In this document: in pieces, positions 24,186 to 33,800 of the stretch | How positions within the stretch are numbered: position 1 is the first letter of the stretch | How the letters are laid out: each line of letters starts with the position of its first letter | The notes under the pieces: generated by a model | What the model was told of the DNA's origin: nothing | Database searches by the model: none | The model's input: the letters and a program-made list of their open reading frames with translations, nothing else | Source of the DNA: Streptomyces sp. I05A-00742 | GTDB taxonomy: Bacteria > Actinomycetota > Actinomycetes > Streptomycetales > Streptomycetaceae | Length of the DNA stretch: 44,066 nucleotides | Assembly: GCF_013055795.1 (NCBI RefSeq) | Contig: NZ_JABETO010000047.1 | Span: 1-44,066, forward strand | Direction: 5' to 3' | Made by a program: the position numbers and the translations under genes

Positions 24186-25283
24186 TCACCCTCGCGTACC
24201 CCAGCCCTCGCGGTAGGCACGCCAGTCATCCTCCGTGGCGGCGAAATCGACGTACAGGGCGAGGCCGAACCGTTCGCGGTGCCGGTCCTCGCGCGTCAGT
24301 CCGAGGCGGGCGCCGCGCAGCGCGGCCGCGGCGGTCTCGGCGGAGCCGTGGTGGCCCATGTCGTCGGTGTGGAAGAAGGGCAGCCCCATCAGCAGGTCGG
24401 TGCCGGCCGGGGTGGCCTCCAGGGCGAGCCGGGTCTGCTGGGCGACGTAGCCGCCGTACAGGCTCTCCCACGGCAGGGCGGTGTCGTACGACATGACGGC
24501 GATCTGGTCGGTGCGCCGGGCGACCTTGGCGAAGTACCCCTGCGACCACCACTTGTTGCCGCCGAACGCGCTGGACGCGGAGTGCATCGAGGGCAGCGGG
24601 TCGATCTGCTGCGCGGCCACCGAGAGCACCCCGCCGCCCGAACGCACCGCCGCGCGCAGGGAGTCCAGCAGCTTCAGGAAGTTCCGGTCGCCGTTCCTGA
24701 CGGGTTCGACGTCGAGGTGGACGCCCTCGAAACCGGCGCGCAGCACCTGCCGGGCGCTCGCCACCACGGCGTCCCGGGTCGCGGCGGAGCTCAGCCGCAG
24801 ACCGGCCCGCCCGTCGTGGGCGACCACGTCGCCGAGCCACGCCTGCACCCGGACCCCGGGCAGCTCGCGGTGGACGGAGTCGAGCAGCCGGCGGACGTCC
24901 CGGTAGGCGGAGGCGGGCAGGGTGCCGTCGTGCTCCAGGGGGCCGGCGTGCACGTAGAGGTCGCGGATGCCGGTGCCGCCGACGCGCCGCTTCAGCTCCG
25001 CGAGGTCCTTGTCCGTCCGCCGGCCGTCGACCCAGGCGTGCCCCAGCCAGACGGCGTCCCGCCCGCGGGTGACGGCGTCCTCGGCGGGCGAGCCCGCGTA
25101 CGAGGCGCGCAGCGCCCCGGCGGCGGCCACCACCGGCACGGCGACGATCAGGAACACCGTGAGCGCGACGCGCTTGACCGTCCGCCTGCGCGGCAGCCAG
25201 GACCTGCGCGGCAGCAAGGACTTGCGCGGAAGCCAGGACTTGCCCGGCAGCCACCTCCGGACGTCCGGCCGTTTCATGAGCAT
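24186..25283 (-). CDS. Membrane-anchored TIM-barrel (glycosidase-like) protein
   Basis: A 365-residue protein from the ATG at 25283, which has GGAAGGGGGG upstream. Residues 10-37 are a very basic cytoplasmic segment made of tandem six-residue units (KSWLPRK, SLLPRR, SWLPRR; 18-base DNA repeats). One membrane helix follows (VALTVFLIVAVPVVAAAGAL), then an external barrel domain: WLGHAWVDGRRTDKDLAELK, GFEGVHLDVEPVRNGD (probable acidic active site, DxEP) and QIAVMSYDTALPWESLYGGY. The pattern resembles GH18-like or other glycosidase barrels; no substrate can be named. It sits between glpD and parJ, separated from glpD by a strong terminator, so it is not part of the glycerol transcript. Confidence 0.72.
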   Translation of the reverse strand: MLMKRPDVRRWLPGKSWLPRKSLLPRRSWLPRRRTVKRVALTVFLIVAVPVVAAAGALRASYAGSPAEDAVTRGRDAVWLGHAWVDGRRTDKDLAELKRRVGGTGIRDLYVHAGPLEHDGTLPASAYRDVRRLLDSVHRELPGVRVQAWLGDVVAHDGRAGLRLSSAATRDAVVASARQVLRAGFEGVHLDVEPVRNGDRNFLKLLDSLRAAVRSGGGVLSVAAQQIDPLPSMHSASSAFGGNKWWSQGYFAKVARRTDQIAVMSYDTALPWESLYGGYVAQQTRLALEATPAGTDLLMGLPFFHTDDMGHHGSAETAAAALRGARLGLTREDRHRERFGLALYVDFAATEDDWRAYREGWGTRG

Positions 25284-25342
25284 GAGCGGCCCCCCTTCCC
25301 TACTGACTGACGGGGGACGGGCACGGCCGGTTCTCGCGCGCA

Positions 25343-25383
25343 CGCTGAAGGGGAGGGACGTCACACGTCCCTCCCCTTCAGCG
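25343..25383 (-). terminator. Strong terminator after glpD
   Basis: A perfect 19-base stem (25343-25361 with 25365-25383) with loop CAC, 25 bases downstream of the glpD stop. Being symmetric it could act on both strands, but only the - strand has a gene running into it. Confidence 0.9.
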
Positions 25384-25407
25384 GGGTGCGTCCCGTGGGG
25401 CCGGGGT

Positions 25408-27018
25408 TCAGCCCTCCTTGCGCTCCAGCATGTCCTTGACCCGGGCGCGGACGTCCTCGTCGTCCAGGCCGCGGATGGTCAGCGTGGTGCGGCGGCGCAG
25501 CACGTCGTCCACCGTCTCCGCCCACTCGTGGTCACGGGCGTAGACGACCTGGGCCCAGATCTCCGGGCCGTCGGCGTGGATGCGCTCGCCGAGCGACGGG
25601 TCCTCGTTGACCAGGCGGGCGATGTCGAAGGACAGCGAGCCATAGTGCGTGGCCAGGTGACGGGCGGTCAGCGGGTCCATACGGGCGCCGGGCTCGCGGT
25701 CCACGAGCAGGCGGTGGGCGACCGCGTTGGGGTTGGCGACACCGGGCAGCGGGGTCCGGCGGACCAGGCTGGAGACGGGCTCCATGTCCTCGGTCAGCGG
25801 GCTGCCGGGCACCTGGGCGAGCTTCTTCATGACCGTACGGCCGATGTGGCGGTAGGTCGTCCACTTGCCGCCCGCGACGGACAGCATGCCGCCCTTGCCC
25901 TCGGTGACGACGGTCTCGCGCTTGGCCTGGGCCACGTCGCCGGGGCCGCCCGGCAGCACGCGCAGACCGGCGAAGGCATACGTCATCAGGGAGCGGTCGA
26001 GGTCCGCGTCCTGGATCGAGAAGGCCGCCTCGTCCAGGATCTGCTGGATGTCCTCCTCGGTGGCGCGCACGTCCGCCGGGTCACCCTCGTACTGGGTGTC
26101 GGTGGTGCCGAGGAGGAGCTGGTCCTCCCAGGGGAGGGCGAAGGTGATGCGGTACTTGTCGATCGGGGTGGCCATGGCGGCCTTCCAGGGCGACTTGCGC
26201 TTCATCACGATGTGCGCGCCCTTGGAGAGACGGATCGACGGCGCGGCGCCCTTGTCTTCCAGCTTGCGCAGGTGGTCCACCCACGGGCCGGTGGCGTTGA
26301 GGACGACGCGCGCGTCGATGCCGAACTCGGTGCCGTCCGTGCGGTCCTTGAGCTCCGCGCCGGACACCTTGCCGTGCGTGAAGCGCAGGCCGGTGACCTC
26401 GGCGTGGTTGAGGACGACCGCGCCGGACTCGACGGCCGCGCGGACGGTCATGACGGCCACGCGCGAGTCGTTCATCTGGTGGTCGTAGTAGACCGCGACG
26501 GCCTTGAGGTTGTCCGTGCGCAGACCGGGGTTGTCGGCCTTGGCGCGGGACGGGGAGATCACCTTGCCGACGCCGTCGCCGAAGGCGGACAGCGCCGAGT
26601 AGGCGAAGACACCGGCGCCGAGCTTGGCGGCGCCGACCGGCCCGCCCTTGTAGACGGGCAGGTAGAAGGTGAGCGGGTTGACCAGGTGCGGGGCCACGTC
26701 CTTGGCCAGCACCCGGCGCTCGTGGTGGTTCTCCGCGACCAGCTTGACCGCGCCGGTCTGCAGGTAGCGCAGACCGCCGTGGACCAGCTTGGAGGACGCG
26801 GAGGAGGTGGCGCCGGCGAAGTCGCCGGCGTCCACCATGGCGACCCGCAGTCCCGACTGCGCGGCGTGCCAGGCGACCGAGGTGCCCAGGATGCCGCCGC
26901 CGATGACCAGGAGGTCGTACGTCGCGTTGGACAGTCTCTCCCGGGTCTCGGCACGGCCCGGGTTGGCGCCGGCGGCCGGGTGCGTTCCCAGGGTCGGAAC
27001 GCTCTGCGGGGTTGTCAT
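25408..27018 (-). CDS. glpD: Glycerol-3-phosphate dehydrogenase (FAD-dependent)
   Basis: A 536-residue flavoenzyme that oxidises sn-glycerol 3-phosphate to dihydroxyacetone phosphate and passes electrons to quinone at the membrane. The FAD-binding Rossmann motif is LLVIGGGILGTSVAWHAAQ near residue 37, followed by GATSSASSKLVHGGLRYL, the conserved substrate-region block. ATG 27018 has GAGGAG upstream and lies two bases from the glpK stop, so the two genes are coupled. In S. coelicolor this gene is gylB of the gylCABX operon. The C-terminal accessory domain (LTARHLATHYGSLSFDIARL onward) is complete. Confidence 0.96.
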   Translation of the reverse strand: MTTPQSVPTLGTHPAAGANPGRAETRERLSNATYDLLVIGGGILGTSVAWHAAQSGLRVAMVDAGDFAGATSSASSKLVHGGLRYLQTGAVKLVAENHHERRVLAKDVAPHLVNPLTFYLPVYKGGPVGAAKLGAGVFAYSALSAFGDGVGKVISPSRAKADNPGLRTDNLKAVAVYYDHQMNDSRVAVMTVRAAVESGAVVLNHAEVTGLRFTHGKVSGAELKDRTDGTEFGIDARVVLNATGPWVDHLRKLEDKGAAPSIRLSKGAHIVMKRKSPWKAAMATPIDKYRITFALPWEDQLLLGTTDTQYEGDPADVRATEEDIQQILDEAAFSIQDADLDRSLMTYAFAGLRVLPGGPGDVAQAKRETVVTEGKGGMLSVAGGKWTTYRHIGRTVMKKLAQVPGSPLTEDMEPVSSLVRRTPLPGVANPNAVAHRLLVDREPGARMDPLTARHLATHYGSLSFDIARLVNEDPSLGERIHADGPEIWAQVVYARDHEWAETVDDVLRRRTTLTIRGLDDEDVRARVKDMLERKEG

Positions 27019-27020
27019 GA

Positions 27021-28568
27021 TTACTCCTCGTCCTCGATCCAGCCCATGGTCCGCTCGACGGCCTTGAGCCAGCTCTTGTACTCGCGGTCACGCGTGTCCG
27101 CGTCCATGCGGGGGGTCCACTCGGCGGCCCGGCGCCAGTTGGCGCGCAGCGCGTCGGTGTCCGGCCAGAAGCCGACGGCCAGGCCGGCGGCGTAGGCGGC
27201 GCCGAGGCAGGTGGTCTCGGCGACCATCGGGCGCACCACGGGGGCGTCCAGGAAGTCCGAGAGCGTCTGCATCAGCAAGTTGTTGGAGGTCATGCCGCCG
27301 TCGACCTTGAGCGCGGTCAGCTCGACGCCGGAGTCCTTCGTCATGGCGTCGGTGATCTCGCGGGTCTGCCAGGCGGTGGCCTCGAGCACGGCGCGGGCGA
27401 TGTGCGCCTTGGTGACGTAGCGGGTCAGGCCCGCGATGACACCGCGCGCGTCGGAGCGCCAGTAGGGGGCGAACAGGCCGGAGAAGGCCGGCACGAAGTA
27501 GGCGCCGCCGTTGTCCTCGACGGAGCTGGCGAGCGTCTCGATCTCGGCCGCGCTCTTGATGAGGCCCATCTGGTCGCGCATCCACTGCACGAGGGAGCCG
27601 GTGACGGCGATGGAGCCCTCAAGGGCGTAGACGGGCTTCTGGTCGCCGATGCGGTAGCCGACGGTGGTCAGCAGGCCGTTGTACGACTGGACGGGCTCGT
27701 CGCCGGTGTTCATCAGCATGAACGTTCCGGTGCCGTAGGTGGACTTGGCCTCGCCCTTGTCGTAACAGGTCTGGCCGAACAGGGCGGCCTGCTGGTCGCC
27801 GAGCGCGGAGGCGACCGGAACGCCGTCCAGGGCGCCGCCCTTGGCGGTGCCGTAGACCTCGGCGGAGGAGCGGATCTCCGGCAGCACGGCGGCCGGGATC
27901 TCCATGGAGCTGAGGATGCGCTCCTCCCACTCCAGGGAGCGGAGGTTCATCAGCATGGTGCGGGAGGCGTTGGTGACGTCGGTGACGTGGACGCCGCCGT
28001 TCACACCGCCCGTGAGGTTCCAGATGACCCAGGAGTCCATGGTGCCGAAGAGGATGTCGCCGCGCTCGGCGCGCTCGCGCAGCCCCTCGACGTTGTCCAG
28101 CAGCCAGCGGACCTTCGGGCCGGAGAAGTACGAGGCCAGGGGGAGGCCGGTCTCGCGGCGGAAGCGGTCCTGGCCGACGTTGCGGCCGAGCTCGCGGCAG
28201 AGGGCGTCGGTGCGGGTGTCCTGCCAGACGATGGCGTTGTAGACCGGCTCACCGGTGGTTTTGTCCCACATCAGCGTGGTCTCACGCTGGTTGGTGATGC
28301 CGATGGCCTTGACGTCGGCGGCGGTGATGCCCGCCTTCTCGACGGCGCCGGCGACGACCTCCTGGACGTTGGTCCAGATCTCGTTGGCGTCGTGCTCGAC
28401 CCAGCCCGGCTTCGGGAAGATCTGCTCGTGCTCCTTCTGGTCGACGGAGACGATGCGGCCGTCACGGTCGAAGACGATGCAGCGGGAAGAGGTGGTCCCC
28501 TGGTCGATCGCGGCAATGAACGGGCCGTGCCCGTGGGAGGGAGTGCCGTGGCCGTGGGTGCTGGTCAT
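27021..28568 (-). CDS. glpK: Glycerol kinase
   Basis: A 515-residue FGGY-family kinase that phosphorylates glycerol with ATP. The N-terminal phosphate loop is IDQGTTSSRCIVFDRDGRIV, the substrate region KPGWVEHDANEIW, and the C-terminal ATPase motif LKVDGGMTSNNLLMQ. It corresponds to gylA of S. coelicolor. The first 15 residues are His-rich (MTSTHGHGTPSHGHG), an extension I do not recall in other glycerol kinases; it might bind metal or only be tolerated. GGAG lies nine to twelve bases upstream of the ATG. The glpF stop is 44 bases before the start, and the three genes form one operon. Confidence 0.96.
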   Translation of the reverse strand: MTSTHGHGTPSHGHGPFIAAIDQGTTSSRCIVFDRDGRIVSVDQKEHEQIFPKPGWVEHDANEIWTNVQEVVAGAVEKAGITAADVKAIGITNQRETTLMWDKTTGEPVYNAIVWQDTRTDALCRELGRNVGQDRFRRETGLPLASYFSGPKVRWLLDNVEGLRERAERGDILFGTMDSWVIWNLTGGVNGGVHVTDVTNASRTMLMNLRSLEWEERILSSMEIPAAVLPEIRSSAEVYGTAKGGALDGVPVASALGDQQAALFGQTCYDKGEAKSTYGTGTFMLMNTGDEPVQSYNGLLTTVGYRIGDQKPVYALEGSIAVTGSLVQWMRDQMGLIKSAAEIETLASSVEDNGGAYFVPAFSGLFAPYWRSDARGVIAGLTRYVTKAHIARAVLEATAWQTREITDAMTKDSGVELTALKVDGGMTSNNLLMQTLSDFLDAPVVRPMVAETTCLGAAYAAGLAVGFWPDTDALRANWRRAAEWTPRMDADTRDREYKSWLKAVERTMGWIEDEE

Positions 28569-28612
28569 GTGGTGTGTGCTCCTCAGGGTCTGAAGGTCTC
28601 GGCTGTCGTGCG

Positions 28613-29395
28613 TCAGAACGCGAGCTTGTGGATGCCTGCCGCGAGGGCGGCGCCGGCGAGCGGGCCGACCACCGGGATCCAGGCGTAGGTCCAGTCGGAG
28701 CCGCCCTTGTTGGGCAGCGGAAGCAGCGCATGCACGATACGCGGGCCGAGGTCACGCGCGGGGTTGATCGCGTAACCGGTGGGGCCGCCGAGCGAGAGGC
28801 CGATGCCGACGACCACGAACGCGGTCATCAGGACACCGGTGCCGCTGACGGCCAGGCCCTCCGTCAGACCCTGGGTGAGGATGGCGAGGACGAGCACCGC
28901 GGTGCCGATGATCTCGGTCGCGAGGTTCTGCGCGACGTTGCGGATCTCGGGACCCGTGGAGAAGATGCCGAGCACCGGGCCGGCCTTCGGAGTGACGGTC
29001 TGGTCGACCATGCCCTCCTGGGCGTTGAGGCTGCCGACGATCTCCGGGTCGGTCATATGGGCCTTGAACTGCCCGTAGTAGGTGACCCACACCAGCGTCG
29101 CACCGATGATCGCGCCGAGCATCTGGGAGCCGATGTAGAGCGGTACGTCGCTCCACTCGGTGCCGCCGTCGATGGCCAGGCCCAGCGTGACCGCCGGGTT
29201 GAGGTGGGCGCCGGACGGCTTCGCGATGTACGCGCCCGTCAGTACGGCGAAGCCCCACCCGAAGGTGATGGCGAGCCACCCCGCGTTCAGTGCTTTCGAA
29301 CGCTTCAGTGTGACGGCGGCGCAGACGCCACCGCCGAGCAGAATCAAAACGGCGGTACCGATGGTCTCGCCGATGAAGATGTCGGAGCTGGACAC
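28613..29395 (-). CDS. glpF: Glycerol facilitator (MIP/aquaglyceroporin)
   Basis: A 260-residue six-helix channel protein that lets glycerol diffuse across the membrane. The two NPA boxes are AHLNPAVTLG and AINPARDLGPR; the second is the NPARD form typical of glycerol facilitators. The frame is open to 29515, but the GTG at 29395 with AAGGAG upstream and the start SSSDIFIGETIGTAV is the likely one. It is first in the glpF-glpK-glpD operon (gylC in S. coelicolor). A probable GylR operator lies 130-160 bases upstream. Confidence 0.94.
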   Translation of the reverse strand: MSSSDIFIGETIGTAVLILLGGGVCAAVTLKRSKALNAGWLAITFGWGFAVLTGAYIAKPSGAHLNPAVTLGLAIDGGTEWSDVPLYIGSQMLGAIIGATLVWVTYYGQFKAHMTDPEIVGSLNAQEGMVDQTVTPKAGPVLGIFSTGPEIRNVAQNLATEIIGTAVLVLAILTQGLTEGLAVSGTGVLMTAFVVVGIGLSLGGPTGYAINPARDLGPRIVHALLPLPNKGGSDWTYAWIPVVGPLAGAALAAGIHKLAF

Positions 29396-29527
29396 CCGCG
29401 ACTCCTTTGTCCTTCGTCCAGGGGAAGGCGAACCCCGGGTACCTCCGGCGGTCCGCGCCCTCCGAGAGGGCGTTGATCGGTCTCCCATGGCTCTGCAGCA
29501 CTGCACGCACTGCACACCATAGCGAAT

Positions 29528-29554
29528 ATTGTCGTCAGGTGTTCGACAATGCCG
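29528..29554. promoter_or_regulatory. Probable GylR operator upstream of glpF
   Basis: ATTGTCG (29528-29534) and CGACAAT (29544-29550) form a perfect inverted repeat with a nine-base spacer. On the - strand the 16-base word CGGCATTGTCGAACAC (29554-29539) matches CGGCATTGCTGAACAC upstream of gylR at 14 of 16 positions. The shared word and the locations at both promoters point to GylR. Confidence 0.7.
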
Positions 29555-29710
29555 ACCGATGAACGGCAGTTTTCTGCACGGTTAAGGGCCCGTCAAGGGT
29601 TCTGTGACAGGAAACTCCCGGCCAACTGGCCTGAAATGTACGTTTGGATACCGACCGGTAACGAAGGGGTCTCGGGTGGAGCGGAGGGGCAGGGGAAGGG
29701 GCCCGGGCGA

Positions 29711-29767
29711 GGGTCCCGGCCCCGCCGGGAGGGCGGCGCCCGGGGCGGGGCGCGGACGCCGGGACCC
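29711..29767 (-). terminator. Large hairpin between gylR and glpF
   Basis: GGGTCCCGGC (29711-29720) pairs with GCCGGGACCC (29758-29767); an inner CCCGCC/GGCGGG stem is also possible. It lies 12 bases after the gylR stop. The whole gylR-glpF gap (29396-29778, 383 bases) holds only this hairpin, the glpF promoter region and the operator; no other gene is supported. Confidence 0.7.
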
Positions 29768-29778
29768 GGGCCGGTCCG

Positions 29779-30543
29779 TCAGAACCGCCCCGCTCCGAGG
29801 TCCCGCGAGACGGCGCGGGCGCAGTCGCGGACGGCCGCGACCAGCTGCGGGCGCAGGTCGCCGCCCTCGCAGACGCGCTCCACGGCGCCCGTGACGCCGA
29901 CGGCGCCGACCGGCATCCGGCGCCGGTCGTGGATGGGGGCGGCGACGGACGCCACGCCGGCCCAGGTCTCCTCGACGTCCGCCGCCCAGCCGCGGGCGCG
30001 GGTCAGGTCCAGCATCCCCTCCAGCTCGTCGAGGACGGTCACCGTGCGGTCGGTGAACGCCTCGTGGCCGGTCTCGGTCAGCTGGCTGTGGGCCACCGGG
30101 TCGTAGGCGCACAGCACCTTGCCCAGGGCGGTGCTGTGCAGCGGGTGCATCGCGCCCACCTCCAGCACCTGGCGGCTGTCGTCCGGCCGGAAGACGTGGT
30201 GGACGATCAGTACGCCCTGCTGGTGGAGGACGCCCAGGTAGACGCTCTCGCCGCTGGCGCGGGCCAGGTCGTCCGCCCAGACCAGGGCGCGGGCCCGCAG
30301 CTCGTGGACGTCCAGGTAGCTGTTGCCCAGGCGGAGGAGCTCGGCGCCGAGCTGGTAGCGCCCGGAGGCCGGGTCCTGCTCGACGAAACCCTCCTGCTGG
30401 AGCGTGCGCAGGATGCCGTGCGCGGTGCCCTTGGCGAGCCCCAGCGCGGAGGCCACGTCGGACAATCCCAGCCGCCGCTCGCCGCCCGCGAGCAGCCGCA
30501 GCATGGCCGCCGCCCGTTCGAGCGACTGGATGGTCCGTGCCAT
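29779..30543 (-). CDS. gylR: GylR, IclR-family repressor of glycerol genes
   Basis: A 254-residue IclR-type regulator, the length known for S. coelicolor GylR. The N-terminal winged helix is ERAAAMLRLLAGGERRLGLS and ALGLAKGTAHGILRTLQQEG; the C-terminal effector domain includes EVGAMHPLHSTALGKVLCAY and AAPIHDRRRMPVGAVGVTG. GylR represses the gyl operon and its own gene, relieved by glycerol or glycerol 3-phosphate. The ATG at 30543 has GGAGG eight to twelve bases upstream; upstream in-frame codons are disregarded. It is transcribed towards glpF and divergent from metH, with a motif at 30570-30585 matching the glpF operator. Confidence 0.95.
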   Translation of the reverse strand: MARTIQSLERAAAMLRLLAGGERRLGLSDVASALGLAKGTAHGILRTLQQEGFVEQDPASGRYQLGAELLRLGNSYLDVHELRARALVWADDLARASGESVYLGVLHQQGVLIVHHVFRPDDSRQVLEVGAMHPLHSTALGKVLCAYDPVAHSQLTETGHEAFTDRTVTVLDELEGMLDLTRARGWAADVEETWAGVASVAAPIHDRRRMPVGAVGVTGAVERVCEGGDLRPQLVAAVRDCARAVSRDLGAGRF

Positions 30544-30560
30544 CGAGCAACCTCCTCCAA

Positions 30561-30585
30561 AATGCCGTTCGGCATTGCTGAACAC
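30561..30585. promoter_or_regulatory. Probable GylR operator upstream of gylR
   Basis: AATGCCG-TT-CGGCATT (30561-30576) is a perfect inverted repeat, and CGGCATTGCTGAACAC (30570-30585) matches the glpF site on the opposite strand. It is 18-42 bases upstream of the gylR start, fitting autoregulation. Confidence 0.72.
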
Positions 30586-30759
30586 TATCGGCCCATGCCG
30601 ACCACGGGGTAGCCGACGTGGCGTGATCATGATCGCTGAGACTCCGCCGTGCCGCGTACCGGAGGGCCCGCCGCACGGCGTGGCCCGGCCTCGTGCCGGG
30701 TGTCCGCGCCGTGGGACGCCCCCTGCTTTCGGCGGGGACTGCGGCTACGCTTGCGGCGT

Positions 30760-30780
30760 GCGCCCTCTTCAGGAGGGCGC
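30760..30780 (+). promoter_or_regulatory. Hairpin in the metH leader
   Basis: GCGCCCTC and GAGGGCGC form a perfect 8-base stem with a 5-base loop, 37 bases before the metH start. The rest of the 270-base gap between gylR and metH shows no B12-box or SAH-riboswitch core that I can recognise. Its role is open. Confidence 0.5.
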
Positions 30781-30816
30781 AAAGCCGACAGCCGTCGCAA
30801 CCACGGGAGCACATCC

Positions 30817-33800
30817 ATGGCCTCGAAGCCATCGACCGTCCGTTCATCCCGATCCGACCTGCTCCGGGAGGCACTCGCCACCCGGGTCGTGGTCGCCGAC
30901 GGGGCCATGGGAACCATGCTCCAGGCACAGGATCCGAGTCTGGAGGACTTCCAGCAGCTCGAAGGCTGCAACGAGATCCTCAACGTCACCCGGCCCGACA
31001 TCGTCCGCTCCGTCCACGAGGCGTACTTCGCCGTCGGCGTGGACTGCGTGGAGACCAACACCTTCGGCGCCAACCACAGCGCCCTCGGCGAGTACGACAT
31101 CTCCGACCGCGTCTTCGAGCTGTCCGAGTCCGGCGCCCGGGTCGCCCGGCAGGCCGCCGACGCGTTCGCCGCCGACGGCCGTCCCCGCTGGGTGCTGGGC
31201 TCGATGGGCCCCGGCACCAAGCTGCCCACCCTGGGCCACGCCCCCTACACCGTGCTCCGCGACGCCTACCAGGCCAACGCCGAGGGGCTGGTCGCCGGCG
31301 GCGCGGACGCGCTGCTGGTGGAGACCACCCAGGACCTGCTCCAGACCAAGGCGTCCGTCCTCGGCGCCCGCCGCGCCCTCGAAGCCTCCGGCGCGGACCT
31401 GCCGCTGATCGTCTCGGTGACCGTGGAGACCACCGGCACCATGCTCCTCGGCTCGGAGATCGGCGCGGCCCTCACCGCGCTGGAGCCGCTGGGCATCGAC
31501 ATGATCGGCCTCAACTGCGCCACCGGCCCGTCCGAGATGAGCGAGCACCTGCGCTACCTCGCCCGGCACGCGCGCACCGCCCTGTCCTGCATGCCCAACG
31601 CCGGTCTCCCCGTCCTGGGCAAGGACGGCGCCCACTACCCGCTGACCCCCGGCGAACTGGCCGACGCCCAGGAGACGTTCGTCCGCGAGTACGGGCTCTC
31701 GCTGGTCGGCGGCTGCTGCGGCACCACCCCCGAGCACCTGCGGCAGGTCGTCGAGCGCGTCCGGGGACTCGCCCCGACCGAGCGCAGCCCGCGCCCCGAG
31801 CCGGGCGCGGCCTCCCTCTACCAGACCGTCCCGTTCCGCCAGGACACCTCGTACCTGGCCATCGGCGAGCGGACGAACGCCAACGGCTCGAAGAAGTTCC
31901 GCACGGCCATGCTGGACGGCCGCTGGGACGACTGCGTGGAGATGGCCCGCGAGCAGATCCGCGAGGGCGCCCACATGCTCGACCTGTGCGTGGACTACGT
32001 CGGCCGCGACGGCGTGGCCGACATGGAGGAACTGGCCGGCCGCTTCGCCACCGCCTCCACCCTGCCCGTCGTCCTCGACTCCACCGAGGTGGACGTCATC
32101 CGGGCCGGCCTGGAGAAGCTGGGCGGCCGCGCGGTCATCAACTCGGTCAACTACGAGGACGGCGACGGCCCCGAGTCGCGCTTCGCCAAGGTCACCGGCC
32201 TCGCGCGGGAGCACGGCGCGGCGCTGATCGCGCTGACCATCGACGAGGAGGGCCAGGCCCGGACGCCGGAGAAGAAGGTGGAGATCGCCGAGCGGCTGAT
32301 CGCCGACCTGACCGGCAACTGGGGCATCCGCGAGGAGGACATCCTCGTCGACACCCTGACCTTCACCATCTGCACGGGCCAGGAGGAGTCCCGCAAGGAC
32401 GGCATCGCCACCATCGAGGCGATCCGGGAGCTCAAGCGCCGCCACCCGGACGTACAGACCACCCTGGGCCTGTCCAACATCTCCTTCGGCCTCAACCCGG
32501 CCGCCCGTATCCTGCTCAACTCCGTCTTCCTCGACGAGTGCGTCAAGGCGGGCCTGGACTCCGCGATCGTCCACGCCTCCAAGATCCTTCCCATCGCGCG
32601 CTTCGACGAGGAGGAGGTCACCACCGCCCTCGACCTCATCTACGACCGCCGTGCCGAGGGCTACGACCCGCTGCAGAAGCTGATGGCCCTCTTCGAGGGC
32701 GCCACCGCGAAGTCGCTGAAGGCCGGCAAGGCCGAGGAACTGCTCGCCCTGCCGCTGGAGGAGCGGCTGCGCCGCCGCATCATCGACGGCGAGAAGAACG
32801 GCCTGGAGGCCGACCTCGACGAGGCACTGACCGAGCGCCCGGCCCTCGACATCGTCAACGACACCCTGCTGGAGGGCATGAAGGTCGTCGGCGAGCTCTT
32901 CGGCTCAGGCCAGATGCAGCTGCCGTTCGTCCTCCAGTCCGCCGAGGTGATGAAGAACGCCGTCGCCCACCTCGAACCGCACATGGAGAAGAGCGATGCG
33001 GAGGGCAAGGGCACGATCGTGCTGGCCACCGTGCGCGGCGACGTCCACGACATCGGCAAGAACCTCGTCGACATCATCCTCTCCAACAACGGCTACAACG
33101 TCGTCAACCTCGGCATCAAGCAGCCGGTCTCCGCGATCCTGGAGGCCGCCGAGGAGCACCGCGCCGATGTGATCGGCATGTCCGGGCTGCTGGTCAAGTC
33201 CACCGTGATCATGAAGGAGAACCTGGAGGAGCTGAACCAGCGCAAGCTGGCGGCCAGCTACCCGGTGATCCTCGGCGGCGCGGCACTGACCCGGGCCTAC
33301 GTCGAGCAGGACCTGCACGAGATCTACGAGGGCGAGGTCCGCTACGCCCGCGACGCCTTCGAGGGGCTGCGCCTGATGGACGCCCTGATCGCCGTCAAGC
33401 GCGGCGTCCCCGGCGCCACGCTCCCCGAGCTCAAGCAGCGGCGGGTGGCCCGGCGGGACACCCCCGTCGCGGTCGAGGACGAGCCCAAGGGCGCGGTGCG
33501 CTCGGACGTGGCCACCGACAACCCCGTGCCCACGCCGCCCTTCTGGGGCACCCGCGTCATCAAGGGCATCGGCCTCAAGGACTACGCGTCCTGGCTCGAC
33601 GAGGGTGCCCTCTTCAAGGGGCAGTGGGGGCTCAAGCAGGCCCGCGCCGGCGGCCCCAGCTACGAGGAACTGGTCGAGACCGAGGGCCGGCCCCGGCTGC
33701 GCGGCTGGCTCGACAAGCTGCACACCGAGAACCTGCTGGAAGCGGCCGTCGTCCACGGCTACTTCCCCTGCTACTCCAAGGGCGACGACCTGATCCTCCT

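Noticed and set aside
24186..25283. Calling the TIM-barrel gene gylX
   Set aside because: gylX is known only to me as the distal gene of the S. coelicolor operon. A 19-base perfect terminator separates this gene from glpD, and I cannot confirm the identity.
30630..30816. Cobalamin or SAH riboswitch before metH
   Set aside because: I looked for the B12-box and the SAH-riboswitch core and found neither, only a simple 8-base hairpin. A covariance-model search would be decisive.
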